Below, piece after piece: positions 32,675-41,860 of a stretch of DNA of 64,000 nt. How positions within the stretch are numbered: the stretch's first letter is position 1; the number at the start of each line of letters is the position of its first letter. A model generated the notes under the pieces. That model searched no databases. It had not been told where the DNA came from and saw nothing but the letters and a program-made list of their open reading frames with translations. The translations under genes were made by a program, and so were the position numbers. The stretch is from Taibaiella koreensis (GTDB lineage Bacteria; Bacteroidota; Bacteroidia; Chitinophagales; Chitinophagaceae): positions 248,001-312,000 of the forward strand of contig NZ_QVNU01000005.1 of assembly GCF_003545715.1 (NCBI RefSeq). The letters are read 5' to 3'.

Positions 32675-33913
32675 TCAGGCGTTATATCCCAGCTTTACTT
32701 TCAGGTTGGCATCCAGCATATCGAGGAATTCTTCGGTATAGAGATAGTGCTCACCATGGTTCACTTTGTTACCATGGATACATACCGCCAGGTCCTTGGT
32801 CATATTGCCGCTGGCCACAGTCTCGATACACACGGCCTCCAGGGCATGGGCAAAGTCGATGAGCGGCTGGTTATTGTCCAGCTTGCCACGGAACTCGAGG
32901 CCGCGTGTCCAGGCAAAGATCGAAGCGATAGGATTGGTAGAGGTGGGATTACCTTTCTGATGCTCGCGGTAGTGGCGGGTTACGGTACCGTGTGCCGCTT
33001 CTGCTTCCATGGTCTTGCCATCGGGTGTTACCAGGGTAGAAGTCATTAGTCCCAATGAACCAAAGCCCTGGGCTACGGTATCGCTCTGCACATCGCCGTC
33101 GTAGTTTTTACAGGCCCAGACGAAATTACCATGCCATTTCAACGCCGAAGCCACCATGTCGTCGATCAGGCGATGCTCATAAGTAATGCCTGCAGCTTCA
33201 AATTTCGCTTTGAACTCATTTTCATATATCTCTTCAAAGATATCCTTGAAGCGGCCATCATATTTTTTCAGGATGGTGTTCTTGGTAGAGAGGTACAACG
33301 GCCATTGCTTGATCAGCGCCTGGTTGAAGCAGGCACGGGCAAATCCGGCGATGCTCTCATCGGTATTGTACATAGTAAGAGCCACGCCGTCGCCTTTGAA
33401 GTTGAACACTTCAAACTCCTGCACGGTTCCGTCTTCTCCTTCAAATTTAACAGTCAGCTTGCCTTTACCTTTGGTGAGGAAATCGGTAGCGCGGTATTGG
33501 TCGCCGAAAGCGTGACGGCCGATGCATATAGGCGCCGTCCAGTTGGGTACCAGGCGGGGAATATTATCGATCACAATAGGCTCGCGGAATACCGTGCCAT
33601 CCAGGATATTGCGGATGGTACCGTTGGGCGACTTCCACATCTGCTTCAGGTTAAATTCTTTTACACGCGCCTCATCGGGGGTAATGGTGGCGCATTTGAT
33701 GCCCACGCCGTATTGCTTGATGGCATTGGCGGCATCTACAGTTACCTGATCGTCGGTAGCATCGCGGTGCTCTACGCCAAGGTCGAAGTATTTGATATCT
33801 ACATCCAGGTAGGGCAGGATCAGCTTGTCTTTGATGAATTTCCAGATGATGCGCGTCATTTCGTCGCCATCCAATTCTACAACAGGATTCGCTACTTTGA
33901 TTTTTTCAGCCAT
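32675..33913 (-). CDS. icd: NADP-dependent isocitrate dehydrogenase
   Basis: This enzyme oxidatively decarboxylates isocitrate to 2-oxoglutarate in the TCA cycle and supplies NADPH. The 412-residue protein is of the eukaryote-like homodimeric type: [14 protein letters not shown] near the N-terminus, [19 protein letters not shown] (substrate loop), [20 protein letters not shown] near 270 and [17 protein letters not shown] near 306. Length is normal for this group. The start is the ATG at 33913, with a TACTTTTG promoter element 45 bases upstream. Confidence 0.96.
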   Translation of the reverse strand: MAEKIKVANPVVELDGDEMTRIIWKFIKDKLILPYLDVDIKYFDLGVEHRDATDDQVTVDAANAIKQYGVGIKCATITPDEARVKEFNLKQMWKSPNGTIRNILDGTVFREPIVIDNIPRLVPNWTAPICIGRHAFGDQYRATDFLTKGKGKLTVKFEGEDGTVQEFEVFNFKGDGVALTMYNTDESIAGFARACFNQALIKQWPLYLSTKNTILKKYDGRFKDIFEEIYENEFKAKFEAAGITYEHRLIDDMVASALKWHGNFVWACKNYDGDVQSDTVAQGFGSLGLMTSTLVTPDGKTMEAEAAHGTVTRHYREHQKGNPTSTNPIASIFAWTRGLEFRGKLDNNQPLIDFAHALEAVCIETVASGNMTKDLAVCIHGNKVNHGEHYLYTEEFLDMLDANLKVKLGYNA

Positions 33914-33958
33914 TGTGCTAAACAGGTATTAAATTGTTTGTTGAAAAAAAGAATCGGG

Positions 33959-33966
33959 CAAAAGTA
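33959..33966 (-). promoter_or_regulatory. -7 promoter element for icd
   Basis: The reverse strand reads TACTTTTG, an exact match, 45 bases before the icd start. Confidence 0.5.
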
Positions 33967-34068
33967 ACAAAAAGGAATCTTTTAAATAAAATGTCTGTGA
34001 TAAATTGACATTGGCGCCCGATGCGGGAAAGATGGCGGCTGCCGGAAGCGGTTCCGGACGGGGCTTTC

Positions 34069-34557
34069 TCAAATGATGAGGTTCCGCCGCGATTTCAGGG
34101 ATGCGATCTCCAGCTCGCTGGTCCAGGCAACCCCGTTCACCTTAACCAGGTCGAAAGAAAAATCCTGTTCCGGCTCTATGTAGGAGGCAAATTGTATCAG
34201 CAGCAGATAATCGGCATGCTTCAGCTCCGGGACCAGCTTTTTTACAGAGCAGCGGTTGGCATACAGGTAAAAGGCCGCATCAAAATAAGGCAGGGCGTGC
34301 CGGTATACCGGGAAATGGTATTTGCGCTTGACCTCTTCCTCTGGCAATTCATCGAACAGGGTACCGCTGCCGCTCGATACCCTTCCTTCGTGGATACAAA
34401 TATCCATTTCGGGTTCCCTGACGAATTTAAGACCAAATAGCTCGTTGATCCACCAGCAAAGGCTGTGCCCCTTCAGCGCAGAACCGACTGCGATCAGGCG
34501 GCTGTCTGAAAAGAAGTCTTCTTCAACAAATGCGGTGTTCAGTAAAAATTTTGCCAT
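34069..34557 (-). CDS. IPExxxVDY-like family protein (tentative)
   Basis: This 162-residue soluble protein begins MAKFLLNTAFVEEDFFSDSR; an in-frame ATG at 34623 would add 22 residues. It has LIAVGSALKGHSLCWWINE, VREPEMDICIHEG and FDAAFYLYANRCSV segments. The layout (short acidic start, LI-A-V-S-S/L-x-x-Y-R/H-L-x-W-x-[IL]-N) recalls the IPExxxVDY family of Bacteroidota, of unknown function, but I cannot confirm it by eye. It lies between icd and an SPFH gene on the opposite strand. Confidence 0.55.
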   Translation of the reverse strand: MAKFLLNTAFVEEDFFSDSRLIAVGSALKGHSLCWWINELFGLKFVREPEMDICIHEGRVSSGSGTLFDELPEEEVKRKYHFPVYRHALPYFDAAFYLYANRCSVKKLVPELKHADYLLLIQFASYIEPEQDFSFDLVKVNGVAWTSELEIASLKSRRNLII

Positions 34558-34706
34558 GCCGGTATTCCTTTTGCAAAGGTTGGAATAATTTACGTCCCGG
34601 CAAAGCCTTGCGACGACTTGCACAGCGCCGATGCAAATACCAGCCGGCGACCACCCGAGTCATTCTTTTTCTGTAACTTCCCGCCCGAAAACAAATCTAT
34701 AGCCAC

Positions 34707-35645
34707 ATGTCTCCCATCTACATTGTTCTTATCGTCGTGGTGGCCTTACTGTTCGTGTGCTTCGTCACCGTACAGCAAGGTACCGTCGCTGTGATCACCA
34801 TCTTCGGCAAATTCCAGCGCATCCTGCGACCCGGCCTTAATTTCAGAATTCCCTTTATCGAACGGATATTCCGCCGTATTTCTATCCAGAACCGCTCCAT
34901 TGAGCTCAAGTTCCAGGCCATTACGCAGGACCAGGCCAATGTTAACTTCTCGGCTATGCTGCTCTATGCTGTGTTCAACCAGGAAGCGGAAACGATCAAG
35001 AACGTGGCGTTCAAGTTCATGGATGAGCGTAGCCTGATGCAAGCCCTGGTACGCTCCGTAGAAGGATCGGTACGCGCCTTCGTAGCCACCAAGAAGCAGG
35101 CAGAGATCCTCAGCCTTCGCGGCGAGATCATCCTGCATGTCAAGGACCAGTTGGATAAAGTGCTGGAAGAATGGGGCTATCACCTGATCGATTTGCAGAT
35201 CAACGATATTACCTTCGATGAGGTGATCATGCGCTCCATGGCACAGGTCGTTTCATCCAATAACCTGAAGGCCGCGGCCGAAAATGAGGGCCAGGCATTG
35301 TTGATCACTAAGACCAAGGCAGCAGAAGCCGACGGTAATGCAATCAAGATCCAGGCAGAGGCAGAAAGACAAGCAGCGCAGCTGCGTGGACAGGGCGTGG
35401 CGTTATTCCGCGAAGAAGTGGCACACGGTATGGCCCGTGCCGCTAAAGAAATGGAGCAGGCCAACCTCGATGCCTCCTTCATTCTGTTCTCTATGTGGAC
35501 CGATGCCATCAAGCATTTTGCCGAGAACGGCAAAGGCAATACCATCTTCCTCGATGGCAGCAACGACGGTATGCAGCGCACCATGAAAGAGCTGATGTCC
35601 ATCGCGCAGACCTCCAAGATCGTAACCCCGCAGCAAGGCAGATAA
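34707..35645 (+). CDS. SPFH/Band 7 (stomatin-like) membrane protein
   Basis: This 312-residue protein has one N-terminal helix (IYIVLIVVVALLFVCFVTV, residues 4-22), an SPFH domain (about 25-200: VQQGTVAVITIFGKFQRIL, RPGLNFRIPFIERIF), and a long Ala/Glu/Gln-rich coiled coil (about 205-265). SPFH proteins form membrane-bound rings that organise lipid domains or cap proteases such as FtsH. The partner protease of the NfeD type was not seen in the flanks. Terminator at 35676. Confidence 0.88.
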   Translation: MSPIYIVLIVVVALLFVCFVTVQQGTVAVITIFGKFQRILRPGLNFRIPFIERIFRRISIQNRSIELKFQAITQDQANVNFSAMLLYAVFNQEAETIKNVAFKFMDERSLMQALVRSVEGSVRAFVATKKQAEILSLRGEIILHVKDQLDKVLEEWGYHLIDLQINDITFDEVIMRSMAQVVSSNNLKAAAENEGQALLITKTKAAEADGNAIKIQAEAERQAAQLRGQGVALFREEVAHGMARAAKEMEQANLDASFILFSMWTDAIKHFAENGKGNTIFLDGSNDGMQRTMKELMSIAQTSKIVTPQQGR

Positions 35646-35675
35646 TCAAAAAAAGCGTTCTTTTACGTTATAGAC

Positions 35676-35710
35676 AGTCCCGGCGGTACTTCCTTCCGGG
35701 ACTATTTTTT
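35676..35710 (+). terminator. Terminator after the SPFH gene
   Basis: AGTCCCGG / CCGGGACT stem with a 12-base loop and a T-rich tail, ending 14 bases before the next ATG. Confidence 0.75.
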
Positions 35711-35723
35711 TCCCTCACCTCCC

Positions 35724-36905
35724 ATGAAAAAAATCATTTCCGGCTGCTGCCTGGTCCTGGCCGGCCTATCGGCACAAGCGCAGAGCGATGCACAGATCGA
35801 AAGCCTGATGACGCGCGGGGCGCCCGATTGCTTCGATATCTCCTATAACAGCAGCTACCTGATACCTCAGCTTTATCGCGCCGGCAAGCGAGATACCCTT
35901 GAGGCCCTGGTGCAATATGCCATCCGTGAATGCGGCGACCGGATGCTCTTTCATTTTCAACTGCTGGACGCCATCGGTACCGGGCGCTTTACCAGTCAGG
36001 CCTTTGTGAGCGAGCAGACATTCCAGCATCTTGAAAACTATAAATGGCACCTGAGAAAGGCAACTGTGCCCGACGATACCTCCAACAGGTCGCCATACGT
36101 GGCTTACCACAAAACAGACAGAAGACGCGCCACCGACAGCTTTTATCTTTTCCTACAGCAAATGGCCAGCTCGCTGAAAGAAAAAGCGGGATTAAGCAGC
36201 ACAGAGAAGTTCCTGGCCGATTACTACGCTGCTCCATCAGACACTTTGCTGACCCGGGCGGGCGATAGCGTGATGAACGGCACGGCACTTTACGAGGGCT
36301 ACAAGGCCATGCGCCGGATGCGCGATATAGCAGAACGGAGGGGTACTACCTTCAGCATCGCTTCGGGCATATGGATCCCCAACGGCAAGCTGAATGTGCT
36401 GGGTCCCCACCCTTACATCAATGCGCACATCGGCATGCGGTCGCCCGAGCTGCAGCTGGGCCTCACAGCCGGCATCCGTTTTATGAGTACGCCCGGAACT
36501 TATAAAGTAATCAAGGACGACTCCCTGTACACCACCCGGAGCTTTATCGCTTACTACCTGGGCCTGGACTTTAATTATGCTTTGTACGGCCACAAACGGC
36601 ATAGCCTGGAGCTGGTGGGCGGTATGGGGCTTGATGGTATGAACCCGCGCCTGGCGGATAAAGGGTCGGGAACCGATCAAAGCAAGGCTGTATACCAGGA
36701 CCTGCATAGCTTCAACATCAATGCAGGTCCTGGGTATAAATTCTGGACACGGTCCTGGTACCTGGGCGTCGAGCTCAAATACCATGCGCTCTTTTACAAT
36801 AACCGCGGCGGCACCGATCTTTCGGGCCATGCCATAACCCTTGGGCTGGTGCTCGGCGGTGTGCTTACACCTTATTGCAGAACGGGAGAGCCTTACTGGT
36901 ACTAA
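35724..36905 (+). CDS. Hypothetical exported protein, 393 aa
   Basis: The protein has a signal peptide (MKKIISGCCLVLAGLSAQAQ). The N-terminal half (about 25-170) is helical and rich in charged residues; the C-terminal half (about 205-393) alternates polar and hydrophobic residues and ends EPYWY, an aromatic C-terminus like that of outer membrane beta-barrels. It might be a secreted helical domain joined to a barrel, but I do not recognise the family. It starts 14 bases after the SPFH terminator and runs before the DegT-type gene. Confidence 0.6.
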   Translation: MKKIISGCCLVLAGLSAQAQSDAQIESLMTRGAPDCFDISYNSSYLIPQLYRAGKRDTLEALVQYAIRECGDRMLFHFQLLDAIGTGRFTSQAFVSEQTFQHLENYKWHLRKATVPDDTSNRSPYVAYHKTDRRRATDSFYLFLQQMASSLKEKAGLSSTEKFLADYYAAPSDTLLTRAGDSVMNGTALYEGYKAMRRMRDIAERRGTTFSIASGIWIPNGKLNVLGPHPYINAHIGMRSPELQLGLTAGIRFMSTPGTYKVIKDDSLYTTRSFIAYYLGLDFNYALYGHKRHSLELVGGMGLDGMNPRLADKGSGTDQSKAVYQDLHSFNINAGPGYKFWTRSWYLGVELKYHALFYNNRGGTDLSGHAITLGLVLGGVLTPYCRTGEPYWY

Positions 36906-37000
36906 CCCTTTGGACACAGCGCCGGGTACCGGTCATCAATTTTTTCTGGTGTTACCATCCGGACCGCTTATTTTTACCAATAAAATCCAACGATAAAACA

Positions 37001-38215
37001 ATGACGGAAACGACCCAAAATATATACCCGCATGTACCCTACGGAAAGACCGTACACGGGCAGGAAGAAATCGACGCGGTAGTACAAGTGCTGCAGACCT
37101 CCACGCAAATGGGCAAGCATGTAAGAGCCCTGGAAGCGGCGGTAGCCGGCTTGTATGCCAAAAAATACGGCATCGGCGTCAACTCGGGCTCCTCGGCCCT
37201 ATACCTGGCTGCCGACCTGCTCGATTACGAAGCCGGCGCCGAGATCATTACGCCGGCGCTTACCTTTTCCACTACCGTAGCACCCCAGGTGAAACGCAAC
37301 TGGATCCCGGCTTTTGTGGACGTGGAAGAAGGTACTTACAATATTGATGTGAATAAGGTGGAAGCGATGATCACGCCTAAGACCAAAGCGATGATCATCC
37401 CTAACCTGATCGGCAACCTGCCCGACTGGAAGGTGCTGCGAGCGCTGGCCGACAAGCACGGCCTCTTCCTGCTGGAAGACTCGGCCGATACACTGGGCGC
37501 CGAGATAGACGGCGCCTCCTCTGGCCGCTTTACCGATATGAGCACCACGAGCTTTTATGGTTCTCACATTGTGAATTGCGCTGGTAACGGCGGCATGCTG
37601 TGTGTCAACAGCGAGGCCTTTTACGACCGCGGGCGACTGCTGCGCAGTTGGGGGCGCAGCTCCTCTCTTTTTGTTGAGTCGGAAAAGATAGAGAATCGCT
37701 TCAACGTCAATGTGGACGGTATTCCCTATGATGCCAAATTTGTATTTGAAGAACCGGGCCACAACATAGAGCCTTCCGAATTGGGCGCGGCTTTCGGCAT
37801 GGTACAGATCGGAAAGCTGGCTGATAATATCGATAAACGGACGGCCAACTATACCCAGCTGCGTGCCTTCTTCGAACAATACGAAGAGCATTTTATCCTG
37901 CCGCAACAGCTGCCCGGCTCCCGTACCGGCTGGCTGGCTTTTGCCGTTACGGTAAGGGAGAACGCACCTTTTATCCGCCGCGATCTGCAGATCTTCCTGG
38001 AACAGCGGAATATACAGACCCGTACGGTTTTCACCGGTAATATCCTGCGGCAGCCGGGCTTTAAGAACGTAGCCCACAAAGCCGCTACAGCAGGCTATCC
38101 CGAAGCCGACAAGGTAATGCGCGGCGGCATGCTGATCGCCTGCCACCACGGCCTTGACCAGGTCCAGATCGACCATATGAAAGAGAGCATTAATGCTTTT
38201 ATGAGCGGACTATAA
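37001..38215 (+). CDS. DegT/ColD-like PLP enzyme with His at the Lys position
   Basis: The 404-residue protein has the DegT/DnrJ/EryC1/StrS fold: TVHGQEEIDAVVQVL, VNSGSSALYLAADLL, TPALTFSTTVAP, LLEDSADTLGAEI (Asp160 for the PLP nitrogen). At the catalytic position the motif is TTSFYGSHIVNCAGNGGM, so His189 replaces the usual Schiff-base Lys. This substitution marks the ColD and RfbH (E1) 3-dehydrases of deoxysugar synthesis. It lacks the four Cys of the [2Fe-2S] loop of RfbH, so ColD-like is closer. The start is ATG 37001; the frame is open further upstream only through a TTG. No other sugar-nucleotide genes are adjacent. Confidence 0.82.
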   Translation: MTETTQNIYPHVPYGKTVHGQEEIDAVVQVLQTSTQMGKHVRALEAAVAGLYAKKYGIGVNSGSSALYLAADLLDYEAGAEIITPALTFSTTVAPQVKRNWIPAFVDVEEGTYNIDVNKVEAMITPKTKAMIIPNLIGNLPDWKVLRALADKHGLFLLEDSADTLGAEIDGASSGRFTDMSTTSFYGSHIVNCAGNGGMLCVNSEAFYDRGRLLRSWGRSSSLFVESEKIENRFNVNVDGIPYDAKFVFEEPGHNIEPSELGAAFGMVQIGKLADNIDKRTANYTQLRAFFEQYEEHFILPQQLPGSRTGWLAFAVTVRENAPFIRRDLQIFLEQRNIQTRTVFTGNILRQPGFKNVAHKAATAGYPEADKVMRGGMLIACHHGLDQVQIDHMKESINAFMSGL

Positions 38216-38235
38216 TCATATTTTTCGAACTGCTT

Positions 38236-38266
38236 AAAGCCATCCCCTATAGGATGGCTTTCTTTT
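38236..38266 (+). terminator. Terminator after the ColD-like gene
   Basis: AAAGCCATCC (38236-38245) pairs with GGATGGCTTT (38252-38261), with a T-rich tail. Confidence 0.8.
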
Positions 38267-38301
38267 CGTGCAGACATTTGAATATTCCCCTATTTAATAC
38301 C

Positions 38302-38309
38302 TAATTTTG
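38302..38309 (+). promoter_or_regulatory. -7 promoter element for the S41 protease
   Basis: TAATTTTG is an exact match, 19 bases before the start at 38329, with TTTG 21 bases further upstream at 38277. Confidence 0.55.
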
Positions 38310-38328
38310 CAGTCTACTTATATGTGAT

Positions 38329-39972
38329 ATGCCTGCCGATTCACCGAAGCGTTTTAATATCTGGACACCCCTTACCTTCTCTGTAATCCTCATCCTGGGC
38401 ATACTGATTGGTTTTCAGCTGAATAAATACTTAAGTAACAAAAGACCTATCTCCAATGCTATCGAACGTAACGACCGGCTGGAAGAGATTATCGATATTG
38501 TGAATGCCAAATATGTAGATTCAGTTAATGCCGATTCCCTGTACGAAGACGCGGTGACCGGAATTTTGAAACACCTGGACCCGCACACCGTCTATATTCC
38601 CGCCCGCGATATGGCATCGGTAACGGAAGATCTTGAAGGTAATTTTAAAGGCATCGGCGTCGAATTCTATATTCTTAAAGATACCCTGATGATCACCTCT
38701 GTGCTCAAGAACGGTCCTTCGGCCGATGCGGGTATCCAAACGGGCGATAAGATACTTAAGGTCAACGATAGCTCGGTGATCGGCATTACCAGCGAAAGCA
38801 TCATCAGCAAGCTGCGCGGCCTCGAAGGCAGCGCTGTAAAGCTGAGCCTGCTGCGGCCATCGGAGAATCGTGTGCTGGAAACACAGGTCAAAAGAGGCGT
38901 GATTCCCATCTTTAGTGTTGATGCCAGCTATATGATCGATATGGTAACCGGCTATATCCGCATCAACCGCTTCAGCGCCACCACCTACCGGGAATTTATG
39001 AAAGCGCTGAATGCCCTGCTGGGACAGGGTATGAAGCAGCTGGTACTCGACTTGCGACAAAACCCGGGCGGCTACCTGGATGCCGCTACGGCGATCGCCG
39101 ACGAGCTGATAGGCGACAATAAGCTGCTGGTGTATACGCAGGGCCGCGCTTCGGATAAAGAAAAATATATGGCCGGCCAAAAGGGCAAGTTTGAAAAGGG
39201 CCGCCTTGCTGTGCTGGTCGACGAGGGCTCCGCATCAGCGAGCGAGATCCTCGCCGGCGCCGTTCAGGATTGGGACCGCGGTGTGGTGATCGGCCGGCGT
39301 ACTTATGGTAAAGGGCTGGTGCAGGAACAGTTTGAGCTGGGCGATGGCTCTGCCCTGCGGCTGACGGTTGCCCGGTACTATACGCCCTCCGGACGCAGCA
39401 TACAACGTCCTTACAACAAAGGCAGGGAGCTGTACGAAGAAGATTTCGAGAACCGCTTCCGCGATGGTTCGCTTACGGGTATGGATACGCTCGGCCCGGC
39501 CGATACCATCCGTTACTTTACAGAAGAAAAGCACCGTATCGTTTATGGCGGCGGCGGCATCAAGCCGGATATTGTCACGCCTTACGAGACCAGTGCTTAC
39601 GCCTCCGAGCTCTATGAGCTCCTGTCGTCCTCAACGCTGAGTAATACCGTATATGAATACTACTCGCTGCACAGCAAGGAAATGAGCGTATACACCTCGT
39701 TCCGTCAATTCGATGCCTCCTTTACCATAACACCGCAAATGATGGTAACCCTGAAAAGTAGCCTCAGCAAAGATTACGCAGTACAGGTGTCGAAGGTATG
39801 GAGCGATGCCAAATCGCTTGGCTTTATCCAGCAGCGGGTAAGGGCCATCCTGGCCAGGATGCTGTTCCGCAGCAATGGCTATTACCAGCAGGTCAACAAG
39901 ACGGATAATGTAGTGCTAAGAGCCCTGGGTATTCTCCGCGGGAAGGAATACGCCGCCATCGTGGGCGGGTAG
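38329..39972 (+). CDS. CtpA-type S41 carboxy-terminal processing protease
   Basis: This 547-residue periplasmic serine protease has an N-terminal helix (FNIWTPLTFSVILILGILIG), a PDZ domain at about 100-180 (FKGIGVEFYILKDTLMITS) and the S41 domain at about 190-380. The Ser is in VDEGSASASEIL and the Lys in GRRTYGKGLVQ, 25 residues apart. A C-terminal extension of ~150 residues follows. The smaller architecture distinguishes it from the 738-residue Prc at 5232. Its 3' end overlaps the convergent nuclease-domain gene by 57 bases. Confidence 0.93.
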   Translation: MPADSPKRFNIWTPLTFSVILILGILIGFQLNKYLSNKRPISNAIERNDRLEEIIDIVNAKYVDSVNADSLYEDAVTGILKHLDPHTVYIPARDMASVTEDLEGNFKGIGVEFYILKDTLMITSVLKNGPSADAGIQTGDKILKVNDSSVIGITSESIISKLRGLEGSAVKLSLLRPSENRVLETQVKRGVIPIFSVDASYMIDMVTGYIRINRFSATTYREFMKALNALLGQGMKQLVLDLRQNPGGYLDAATAIADELIGDNKLLVYTQGRASDKEKYMAGQKGKFEKGRLAVLVDEGSASASEILAGAVQDWDRGVVIGRRTYGKGLVQEQFELGDGSALRLTVARYYTPSGRSIQRPYNKGRELYEEDFENRFRDGSLTGMDTLGPADTIRYFTEEKHRIVYGGGGIKPDIVTPYETSAYASELYELLSSSTLSNTVYEYYSLHSKEMSVYTSFRQFDASFTITPQMMVTLKSSLSKDYAVQVSKVWSDAKSLGFIQQRVRAILARMLFRSNGYYQQVNKTDNVVLRALGILRGKEYAAIVGG

Positions 39973-40398
39973 CTGGTCCAGCCAGCTTACTTTATGATCC
40001 TGTACCGCAGCGCAGAAATGCTGCGTGCCATTGGACAGCATCCAGTAAGGGCATTGAAGGCTGCTGTGATACCGGAGCAGCTGCGCCAGCGTACGTTCGT
40101 CGACAGCTACCGCCGGCTCCTTGCACTCGATCAGCATCCAGGGCCGGTGATCATAATCGTAAACGACAATATCGTAACGCTTTTTCAATTGGTTGACCCT
40201 TATCTCTTTTTCAACGGAAATGAGTCCCCTAGGATAAGCCATTACCTCGCAAAAATATACCAGTAAGTGCTGGCGCACCCACTCTTCGGGGGTCAGCAAT
40301 ACATATTTTTTCCGGATAGGATCAAAAATGTAGCGTTTCCCGTCCTGCTGCCGGAGGCGGAAATCATGTGCAGGGAAAACCAGGGAGATCATAAGCAA
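39916..40398 (-). CDS. HsdR-N-like PD-(D/E)xK nuclease-domain protein
   Basis: This 160-residue protein resembles the N-terminal nuclease-like domain of type I restriction enzyme HsdR. It has YIFDPIRKKYVLLTPEEWVRQ near the start, then RYDIVVYDYDHRPWMLIECK, which fits D-x14-ExK: Asp76, Glu91, Lys93 of a PD-(D/E)xK site. Such small proteins are widespread in Bacteroidota without hsdM or hsdS and have no known role. It follows ribE by 46 bases and probably shares its transcript. Its end overlaps the convergent S41 protease by 57 bases. Confidence 0.82.
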   Translation of the reverse strand: MLMISLVFPAHDFRLRQQDGKRYIFDPIRKKYVLLTPEEWVRQHLLVYFCEVMAYPRGLISVEKEIRVNQLKKRYDIVVYDYDHRPWMLIECKEPAVAVDERTLAQLLRYHSSLQCPYWMLSNGTQHFCAAVQDHKVSWLDQLPAHDGGVFLPAENTQGS

Positions 40399-40444
40399 GG
40401 ATACGAAGATCAGGTCAAAGAAGCGCTCAATATACTACAACGGG

Positions 40445-41032
40445 CTAGGCCAGGGACTGCATCCGCAGCATATATTTGCCCAAAATATCAAATTCAAGAT
40501 TGATATCGTCGCCTGCCTGCAGCGCCGCAAACGTAGTATGCGCCAGTGTATAGGGAATGATCGTTACAGAGAACGTATCGCGCCCTACCCCGAAAGCAGT
40601 GAGGCTGACACCATTAATGCAGATGGACCCCTTCTCGATCACGAGCGCGGTGAAGGCATCGGGAAAAGCAAACCGGAACAGATGGCTACCTTCCAATGCC
40701 TCCCTGCTGAGACAGGTTCCTTTGGTATCCACATGTCCCTGAACGATATGGCCGTCCAGCCGGTCGCCCAGCTTCATTGCCCTTTCCAGGTTGACGGTAC
40801 GTCCTTCCTGCCATGAGGCGAGGTTGGTTTTTTTCAGCGTTTCTTCGACTGCCGTCACCGTATGTTCCTTATCATCACAGGCTACTACCGTGAGGCATAC
40901 CCCATCGTGTGCCAAAGACTGGTCTATTTTCAGCTCTTTGCTGATATCGCTTGCTACGGTGAAATGAATATTGGTCCCCTCACGGCTTACCCGGGTTATG
41001 GTACCGAGCGTTTCTATTATTCCTGTGAACAT
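40445..41032 (-). CDS. ribE: Riboflavin synthase, alpha chain
   Basis: Riboflavin synthase turns two lumazine molecules into riboflavin and a pyrimidine. The 195-residue protein has the diagnostic start MFTGIIETLGTI and two lumazine-binding barrels, at about 1-95 (HDGVCLTVVACDD) and 97-190 (GSICINGVSLTAFGVGRDTF). Length is usual. No rib genes or FMN riboswitch are adjacent; instead a nuclease-domain gene follows 46 bases downstream. Confidence 0.94.
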   Translation of the reverse strand: MFTGIIETLGTITRVSREGTNIHFTVASDISKELKIDQSLAHDGVCLTVVACDDKEHTVTAVEETLKKTNLASWQEGRTVNLERAMKLGDRLDGHIVQGHVDTKGTCLSREALEGSHLFRFAFPDAFTALVIEKGSICINGVSLTAFGVGRDTFSVTIIPYTLAHTTFAALQAGDDINLEFDILGKYMLRMQSLA

Positions 41033-41068
41033 CAGGATCGGTTATACTTAAACAGTGAACAATAAAGA

Positions 41069-41632
41069 TCAGGGCCGCACTGCGACTCCCTTGTGATATA
41101 GTGTGCTTCCGGCATTGGTGATGGTAAAATCGATCAGTAACGTATCGTTACCCTGGCGCAGGCCTCCGCTCAGCGTATCGGTGTTGTTGCAGATATATTG
41201 GCCCGGCGAACCTACCAACAGTGTGTCGACAACAGCCTTCTTATACTTGTCGGCAGTGACCAGGAAGGGCATGGTATTGCCGCACCAGCCGGAAACCGAC
41301 AGATGCCTCTTGACGGTATCTTCCGTGGATGTGAACACCAGGTTGCGGGTCTGTGATCCCTGAACCGTACCGTCAGGAAAGAATGCTGTATCGGTAAGCA
41401 CCCAGGCGCCCAGGAAAGAATCTACCGGGTAAGTACAGATGGTACTATCGGGTGTACCCGGAAAGCCCCAGTTGTAATTGACGGCAAGCGGATCGTTGCA
41501 ATAATGTCGCTTTTTCAGCTCATCGTTGGGCACTCCCGGAGGCGGGTCCTTATACTTGGAGCAGGCATAAAAGAAGGCGGCCATTCCCATAGCCAGCAGC
41601 AACAGCGTTCCTTTTACTTTTGTAGACATCAT
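41069..41632 (-). CDS. Hypothetical lipoprotein, 187 aa
   Basis: The protein has a lipoprotein signal (TLLLLAMGMAAFFYAC, Cys at residue 24 followed by Ser-Lys). The mature part has Cys-containing beta segments (HYCNDPLAVNYNWGFPGTPD, VSGWCGNTMPFLV, GQYICNNTDTLSGG) like other small Bacteroidota secreted proteins. I do not recognise the family. It lies 36 bases upstream of ribE on the same strand, so it may share a transcript. Confidence 0.65.
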   Translation of the reverse strand: MMSTKVKGTLLLLAMGMAAFFYACSKYKDPPPGVPNDELKKRHYCNDPLAVNYNWGFPGTPDSTICTYPVDSFLGAWVLTDTAFFPDGTVQGSQTRNLVFTSTEDTVKRHLSVSGWCGNTMPFLVTADKYKKAVVDTLLVGSPGQYICNNTDTLSGGLRQGNDTLLIDFTITNAGSTLYHKGVAVRP

Positions 41633-41770
41633 AATGATAACGCAAAGATCAATGTAAAATTTTGTTTGGCCATATAGTTTTTGTGATGCCCGCCCCTTAA
41701 GCTTATAGACAGATTTTATGGATGTAATAAAATGAGAATTAAAAAATATTTTTTAAGTGTTGTTGTCAAC

Positions 41771-41800
41771 TTGGAGAATTTAAAAGTATAGTTAAATTTG
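41771..41800 (+). promoter_or_regulatory. Consensus promoter for the small T9SS/collagen gene pair
   Basis: TTG at 41771-41773, then exactly 19 bases, then TAAATTTG at 41793-41800, a close match to the Bacteroidota consensus. The start codon is 60 bases downstream. Confidence 0.7.
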
Positions 41801-41860
41801 CATTCTGTTAAGATAGTCTTAGAAATCCTGCTGTCTTTGCTTTAAAATCCACCTTATCCC

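Noticed and set aside
33131-33967. 278-codon forward frame opposite icd
   Set aside because: Antisense shadow of a highly conserved enzyme gene; no family likeness.
39916-40398. A type I restriction-modification locus
   Set aside because: Only a short nuclease-like domain is present. There is no helicase part, hsdM or hsdS nearby.
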